Source: CAYLSV01 sp964386435 (GTDB lineage: Bacteria; Planctomycetota; Phycisphaerae; Tepidisphaerales; Tepidisphaeraceae). Taken from it: DNA of 11,228 nucleotides. The stretch covers positions 1 to 11,228 of the forward strand of contig CAYLSV010000108.1 in assembly GCA_964386435.1 (NCBI GenBank), given 5' to 3'. The first letter of the stretch is position 1. Every line of letters begins with the position of its first letter. The notes beneath the pieces were generated by a model. The model worked only from the letters and a program-made list of their open reading frames with translations. It was not told where the DNA came from and made no database searches. Made by a program: the position numbers and the translations under genes. Shown in pieces: positions 6,119 through 11,228 of the stretch.

Positions 6119-8590
6119 TCAGATCGTCCAGTCACCAATGCTCCGTAGCACCGGACGCTTGGTGATCGCTGCCGCGTCAACCGGTTTGTTCAGCGTGAAC
6201 GTCGCCGACTCGCCCGGCAGCAGCGTCTGGAGCTGCCCGCTCGCCTCGGCGGCCGGGTCGAGGCGGTCGGGGAAGAGGCAGACGTCGCGGAGCAGCGTCT
6301 GGGCGGTGACGGTGACGACCGTGCCGTCGGCGGTCGCGTCGAAGATCGGCTTGGGCGCGTGGTGGTTGGCGAACCACGTGGCGCGGGCGGCATCGGGCGT
6401 GTCGGCAACCAGCAGCTCGCCGGCGTTCAGCGAGTCGATGCGGGTGGGCAAATCAACGCGGGTGTTCGGCGGCACGTCGAGGTCGAGTTCGTCGCGGGCA
6501 AGCTCGGTGCCGTCGAAGCTCACTCGGCGGACCACGGTCTGCACCCGCCACAGGTCCGGCGTGTCGTTGCACGCGGCGAGGCGGAGGCGGCCGTCATCAA
6601 TCGGTTGGAAGGTGAGCAGGCGGTTGGCGAAGAAGTGTTTCGTGGCGTGCCAGAGGAGTTTCTTCCGGCCGTCGCCGTCGACGGCGGCCCAGCTGATGAC
6701 CGGCCAGCAGTCGTTCCATTGCCAGTAGACCGCCCCCATGCAGTGCGGCCGGCGGCTGCGCCAGTACTCGACGCCCCGGCCGACGGCGCGGCATTGGTAG
6801 AGCTGGGCGAGGTAGTGCCAGGTGTCGAAGTCGATCTCGGCGACGTCAACGCCGAACATTTTGGGCAGATGTGCGCTGATCCGGTCCTGCGTGCCGCCTT
6901 GGGCACGTTGGTGGTGGTCGAGCAACGGATTGCCCAGTCGCAGGGCATCGTCCGGCAAGGCCCGCTTCAGCGTGGCATAGGTCGGCGGGCCTTGCTGGCC
7001 GAACTCGTTGACGAAGCGGGCGTCGGTGTCGCGGTAGCTGTCGGGCGAATAGTCGGCCGGCCACAGGTGAACGGTGCCGCGGCTTGGCTGCTGCGGGTGG
7101 TGGTCGCGGTCCTTGCTGAACGGGCTGCCGGGCGTGTAGGTGCGGGTCGGGTCCAGCTCCAGGATCAGGCGGGGCAGCAGTTCGAAGTAGTAGCCCGCAC
7201 CCCACGTGCGATCTGCCGTCCACTCCGGCCAACCTTTGCCCTCGAAAACCCAATCCTGCTGGCCCCACAGGTTTTCGTTGCAGCCGTTCCAGTGAATGAG
7301 CGCCGGGTGGCGGGACAGCTCGCGGATGTTGTGTCGGGCCTCGACTTCGACGCGGCCGCGGAACGGCTCCTCCTCCGGGTAGGCGGCGCAGGCGAACAGA
7401 AAATCCTGGGCCACGAGGATGCCGAGTTCGTCGCACATGTCGAGCAGATCATGGTCGGCGTACAACCCGCCGCCCCAGATGCGGAGCATGTTGACGTTCG
7501 CCTCCACCGCCTGCTCGATCCGACGCCGCACGCGGTCGGGCGTCGCCCGCGTCGGGAAGCAGTCGTCGGGAATCCAGTTGGCGCCCTTCATGAAAATTTC
7601 GCGGTTGTTGATCGTCCACGCGAATCGGCTGCCGGCGTCGTCCTCGGATTGGTCGAGCCGCACCGTGCGGAAGCCGACCCGGCCGTTCCATTGGTCGAGC
7701 GTTTCCCGGCCGCGGCCGTCGAGCAACTCGACGGTTAGGGCGTACAGCGGCTGCCCGCCCTGGCCGCGCGGCCACCACCATTGCGGGGCGTCGACGAGCA
7801 ACCCGACCTGCGCCGCCTCGCCCTCGGCCACCACGTCTTGCCGCGCCACCTCGCGGCCGGCCGGGTCGTGCAGGATTGCCCGCACCGTGATCGCCTCGTT
7901 CGACGCCAGATCGACGAAAATGTCGAGTTGCCCGGAGTTTTCATCGATTTTCGTCACCAGCGGGCGGACGTAATCAATCCGGGCGACGTCGAACGCCCGC
8001 AGCGTGACCGGCCCTTCGACGCCGCACGTTGGGAGGATCGGGCCCCAGTCCCAGCCCATGCCGCATGACATGCGGCGGATGAAGTGGTGCGGCAACGCCG
8101 GGTTCGAGCCGTTGCCCGCGTGCGGCAATCGGCCGATCCGCTCGGCGTGCTCGTAAGCGACCTCCACCGGACTGCGGAAGTCGATCTCCAGCACGTTGTC
8201 CGTCGGCCGCAGTTTGCCGGCGACGTCGAAGGCGTGGGGGTGGTGATGGTTCTCGGCGTAACCGATCTCCTCGCCGTTGAGCCGCACCGTGGCGGCGGTG
8301 TCGAGGCGGGCGAAAACGAGCTCGATCACCCGCCGCTGCAGCACCTCGCTTGGCACGTCAAACGTCGTCGCGTACCGCCAGTCCGAGCGGCCAATCCAGC
8401 GGGTTCGTTTTTCGTTGTCGGCGAGGTACGGGTCGGGCACCGCGCCCGAATCGATCAAGTTGACGAACACGCTGCCCGGCACGGCGGCGGGGCGGGGGGC
8501 GAGGTCGAAGTCGGCGGGCGTGTCGTCGCCGCCGCGGAGGAGTTGGACGGTCCAGCCGTCGCCGTGAAGCGGGTGGTCGATGCGGGTCAC
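6119..8590 (-). CDS. GH2 beta-mannosidase
   Basis: This glycoside hydrolase family 2 enzyme releases non-reducing beta-D-mannose from manno-oligosaccharides by the retaining mechanism. It is 823 aa, the usual size for bacterial beta-mannosidases. An N-terminal galactose-binding-like sandwich (about 10-200) contains the typical WIGRSDWRY (65-73) and LDTAATVRLNG (96-106). An Ig-like domain follows, ending near WNGRVGFRTVRL (301-312). The TIM barrel begins around NNREIFMKGANWIP (328-341), with MLRIWGGGLYAD (368-379). The acid/base is probably E439 in WNGCNEN and the nucleophile E529 in FVNEFGQQG. VYWQWNDCWPVISW (621-634) is another family landmark. No signal peptide is seen, so it likely acts in the cytoplasm on imported sugars. 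The start is taken as GTG 8590, where the family's N-terminus begins; the frame is open to an ATG at 8671, which would overlap the upstream gene by 47 bp. It follows the coiled-coil gene by 34 bp and may be co-transcribed with it. Confidence 0.9.
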   Translation of the reverse strand: MTRIDHPLHGDGWTVQLLRGGDDTPADFDLAPRPAAVPGSVFVNLIDSGAVPDPYLADNEKRTRWIGRSDWRYATTFDVPSEVLQRRVIELVFARLDTAATVRLNGEEIGYAENHHHPHAFDVAGKLRPTDNVLEIDFRSPVEVAYEHAERIGRLPHAGNGSNPALPHHFIRRMSCGMGWDWGPILPTCGVEGPVTLRAFDVARIDYVRPLVTKIDENSGQLDIFVDLASNEAITVRAILHDPAGREVARQDVVAEGEAAQVGLLVDAPQWWWPRGQGGQPLYALTVELLDGRGRETLDQWNGRVGFRTVRLDQSEDDAGSRFAWTINNREIFMKGANWIPDDCFPTRATPDRVRRRIEQAVEANVNMLRIWGGGLYADHDLLDMCDELGILVAQDFLFACAAYPEEEPFRGRVEVEARHNIRELSRHPALIHWNGCNENLWGQQDWVFEGKGWPEWTADRTWGAGYYFELLPRLILELDPTRTYTPGSPFSKDRDHHPQQPSRGTVHLWPADYSPDSYRDTDARFVNEFGQQGPPTYATLKRALPDDALRLGNPLLDHHQRAQGGTQDRISAHLPKMFGVDVAEIDFDTWHYLAQLYQCRAVGRGVEYWRSRRPHCMGAVYWQWNDCWPVISWAAVDGDGRKKLLWHATKHFFANRLLTFQPIDDGRLRLAACNDTPDLWRVQTVVRRVSFDGTELARDELDLDVPPNTRVDLPTRIDSLNAGELLVADTPDAARATWFANHHAPKPIFDATADGTVVTVTAQTLLRDVCLFPDRLDPAAEASGQLQTLLPGESATFTLNKPVDAAAITKRPVLRSIGDWTI

Positions 8591-8624
8591 GCGGTGAGCA
8601 TACCAGCCTGCATCACGCTCGGCC

Positions 8625-11228
8625 TCACCGCCGGCCGGCCCAAGCGGTGAGCATGAGCATTGGCACGCCAACCACGGCGGCGGCGAGGGCGGCCCACATG
8701 GTGCGGGTGGTGCTCTGCGTCTCGACCTCGACGGCGGGCGAGGGCTTCAGCGGCAGCACGGCGTTGCGGCGGGCGAGCTCGGCCAGTTCCAGGCTCTGGT
8801 CCACCTGCCGCTTCTCGTCGTCGAGGGCGAGCCGTTCATCCTGCAGACGTTTGAGCTGCTCGACCATGTTGCCGCGACGCTCGCGGTCGTCGGCGTCCAC
8901 AAGCTGACTCGCTGCCTCGAAATACGCGTCGCGGGCGGCCTGCTCCTCGGCGCGGGCGGTGGCCAGTTGTGACTCGATGGCGGCCAACTCCTCGCCCTGC
9001 TGACGGGCTTGGGCGGCGAGCATGGCGTCCCACTGCTCGGCGAGCATTCTCCGCCGCTCGTCGATCCGCGTCGCCAGCTCCGCCGCCTCGGCCTCGGCCT
9101 TGCGGAGAGCGTCGAACGTCTCGGCCCCGTCGGCAAGCTGTTCGCCGGCAAGCTGGCGGCGGGCAGTTGTCACGGCCTCGAGCTGTTGCTCGAACTGCCG
9201 GGCGAGATTTTGCTGGGCCGCGGGCAACTGCTCGACGGCGGGCAGGCGGCTGAGCAAATTCTCCTGCATGGTCGCCAGCGTCGCCTCGGTGTCGCGGCGG
9301 GCGCGGTCGGCGCTTTTGGCCTGCCGGTCAATTTTGCGCCGCAAGTCTTCGGCCAGGCGGGACAGCTCCGGGTCGTCGCTGATCAATTCCAGCCGGGCAT
9401 CGAACAGCGTCTGGTACGTCCCGACCTCCTGCCGATACCGGTCGGCCTCGGCGACCTGATTGGCGGCCTCGGCGGCGTTGAGGCGGCGCTCGGCGAGCTT
9501 CAGTTTGTCCTCGATCTCCTGCAACTCCGTGTCGCTCCGGCGGGCCTCGGCGCGGCGGCGTTCGACGGTTTCGCGCAAACGGGCCTGGTGCTCCTGCAGC
9601 ACGGCGTAGCTTTGCTCCTGGCTGCGGAGCAGGTTGTTCGACAAGGTGCGGGCGCTTTGCAGCAGCTCGCGGCTGCTCGCGATGAACGCGGCCAGCGCCG
9701 GCTCGACATCCAGGGCGGCGGCGGCGTCGACGGTGCGGGCGAAAGCGTCCATCGCCTGGTCGACCTGCTCCTGCTGCTGGTCCGGTGTGCCGCCGTTGGC
9801 CCGCAGGGTCAGGGCGTCGATCTTGCCCCGCAGTGTGGCGAGGTTGTTCTGCATCGCATCGAGCTGCTCGTCCGTCACCGGCGCGGGGGCGTCGGCCGGA
9901 TCATCGCCGCCCAACTCGCCGGCGGCGGTGCTCGGCTGGGTCGGGACGAACTCGTCACGCAGCCGGCGGAGGTTCACTTCCAGATCCTTCGTCCGCTCAG
10001 CCCGCTGAGCCCAAGCCCGGCGGGCTTGGTCGGCGGCGGTGCGGGCGGCCTGGGCTTGCTCGGGCGAGAGCGCCTGCGTCACCTGGCCGTCGGCTTGGGC
10101 GATGCGGCCGGTGGTGCGTTGAAGCTCGCCGGTGATTTGCCGCGCGCGATCACGCAAATCTTCATATCGCGTCTCGGCCTGCTTGGCGGCGACGGCAAGG
10201 TCGCCGTTGCGCTGGAAGAAGGCGGCGGCCACGGCGTCGAGACGGGCGAGTTGGTGCTCGTCGCCGGCCCCTTCGTGGCGGAGGACAAACGTGCCGGGCT
10301 GGCCCGGCAGGGGGTCGAGGGCGAGGTCAGGCTGGCGGCCGGAAAGGGCNNNNNNNNNNCCCACGCCTCGGGCCCGGCGAGATAGCCCGGCCCGGCGGCC
10401 GGGTCGCGGCTGAGAATGCCGAGGGCCGTCGACCGGGTGGCGTCTTGACGCAGCCGCAGCTCCTGGTCCTGGGCGAAATCGAGCCGGTCACCGTCGGGCA
10501 AATCGGTCAGCCCGTCGAACTGCAGCCGGCTTTCGACGGTCACTTGGTCAGGGGCCAGCGACCATGCCGCGGCGGCGGCGGCGGCCGTGAGCAGCAGCGA
10601 GGCGGCGAGGCCGGCGGTGCGAAGCTTGCTTTGCTTCGGCTCCTCAACCGGAGCACTCGGCACCTCGGCCGTTGCGGGGACTGAGCCGATGTCGCTGAAC
10701 GGCGTCGGGATGGCCGCCTTGGGCCGGGCCGGCCCGGCGGCCGGGGCGGCGTCGGCGAACGGGGGGGCGTCGACCGGCTGGCTGAAGACGTCATCGCCCG
10801 CGTCGAAGGCGACTTGCTTCGGCTTCTCCGGCCGCTCAGCTCGGGGGCTGGCGGTAAAAGCGGGACCGGCGTCGGCCGGCTCTTCGAGCAAGTCGGCGGC
10901 CTCCTCGCCCAGCAGGTGGGAGACGGCGTCGCGGCCTTGCTGGGGCGAATCGAACTCGCCCGCCAACTCCTCGGCCTCGGCCTTGAGGGTGGCCTTGTCA
11001 TCAACCGGTTCCTCATCGTCAACCGACTCCTCGTCGGCGGCGGCGTCCTGCAACCCCTCGAACGGCGTCAGCTCCGCCTCGTCCTCGGTGGTCGGCTCGT
11101 CTTCGTCGAGGGCGTCGAAGTCGATGTTCGAGACGTCGACCTCCTCGACCTGCTCGACCTCGGCGCGCTGCTCGGCTTCGCCGGCCCGCTCGGCCTCGGC
11201 GCGGCGGGCGGCCTCCTCGGCGAGCCGG
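8625..11228 (-). CDS. Coiled-coil membrane protein resembling GumC/Wzz polysaccharide co-polymerase (partial, interrupted by N gap)
   Basis: One gene is split by the assembly gap: 289 codons precede the Ns (11227 down to 10361) and 574 residues follow (10349 down to the stop at 8625). The two sides are in different frames only because the ten Ns are a placeholder. The N-terminal part is acidic and Ala/Glu/Pro-rich, and has no start in the window. A membrane helix (GLAASLLLTAAAAAAAWSLA) maps to about 10556-10618. After it come SRLQFDGL, R-rich helices and, past the gap, TFVLRHEGAGDEHQLARLDAV, like the Wzz region. A long heptad-like coiled coil follows, then a Pro-containing stretch and a second helix (MWAALAAAVVGVPMLMLTAW) at the C-terminus. 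Two helices flanking a periplasmic coiled coil is the PCP topology for setting exopolysaccharide chain length. No tyrosine-kinase domain is present in the visible part. The coiled coil and topology are clear; the PCP assignment is inference, and another coiled-coil membrane protein is possible. Confidence 0.6.
10350..10359. other. Assembly gap (10 Ns) inside a coding region
   Basis: Ten unknown bases interrupt the coiled-coil gene. To keep the two coding halves in one frame the true gap length must leave remainder 2 when divided by 3 (for example 8 or 11). Ten does not fit, so the N count is a placeholder of unknown real size. Confidence 0.99.

Noticed and set aside
6359..7738. A 459-codon plus-strand open frame opposite the beta-mannosidase
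   Set aside because: GH2 motifs are intact on the minus strand; the plus-strand translation has no recognisable domain.
9009..10385. A 458-codon plus-strand open frame opposite the coiled-coil gene, ending through the Ns
   Set aside because: The minus strand gives a coherent coiled coil flanked by membrane helices; the plus-strand Gly/Leu-rich translation is a shadow of the Gln/Glu/Ala codons.

Overview
The window is high-GC bacterial DNA, densely coding, with seven protein genes (two run off the window edges). The gene style fits an environmental planctomycete-like genome (Phycisphaerae or a relative): very GC-rich codons, a long SulP/STAS carrier, a DUF4328 membrane protein, a cytoplasmic-type GH2 beta-mannosidase and an extragenic REP-like hairpin pair. 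That assignment is an impression from gene content and style, because no rRNA or marker gene is present. A run of ten Ns at 10350-10359 shows that this is a draft, scaffolded contig.

Layout. 1-1344 (-): two-HKD phospholipase D / cardiolipin synthase, lacking its C-terminal end. It diverges from 1383-2507 (+), an Mrp/ApbC-type P-loop ATPase, across only 38 bp. The Mrp gene converges on 2502-3230 (-), a NYN (PIN-like) nuclease-family protein, and the two genes share the palindromic stop TCATGA. The NYN start codon is preceded at only 10 bp by a strong hairpin and T-tract, with a candidate promoter upstream of it. 3367-4050 (-): four-helix DUF4328 membrane protein. It diverges from 4181-6004 (+), a SulP-family anion transporter with a C-terminal STAS domain and an unusual charged insert. 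6015-6107: a very long, nearly perfect inverted repeat between the converging SulP and GH2 genes. 6119-8590 (-): GH2 beta-mannosidase. 8625-11228 (-): a long coiled-coil, two-membrane-helix protein resembling GumC/Wzz polysaccharide co-polymerases. It is interrupted by the N gap and lacks its N-terminus.

The genes do not form one pathway. The only same-strand neighbours with operon-like spacing are the coiled-coil protein and the beta-mannosidase (34 bp apart), which could both relate to polysaccharide handling. The rest are housekeeping or membrane genes in alternating orientation. I did not find a defence island, CRISPR array, prophage or other gene system. The observations most worth following are the REP/BIME-like 6021-6107 palindrome, the attenuator-like leader of the NYN gene, and the absence of the CxxC cluster motif in the Mrp protein.
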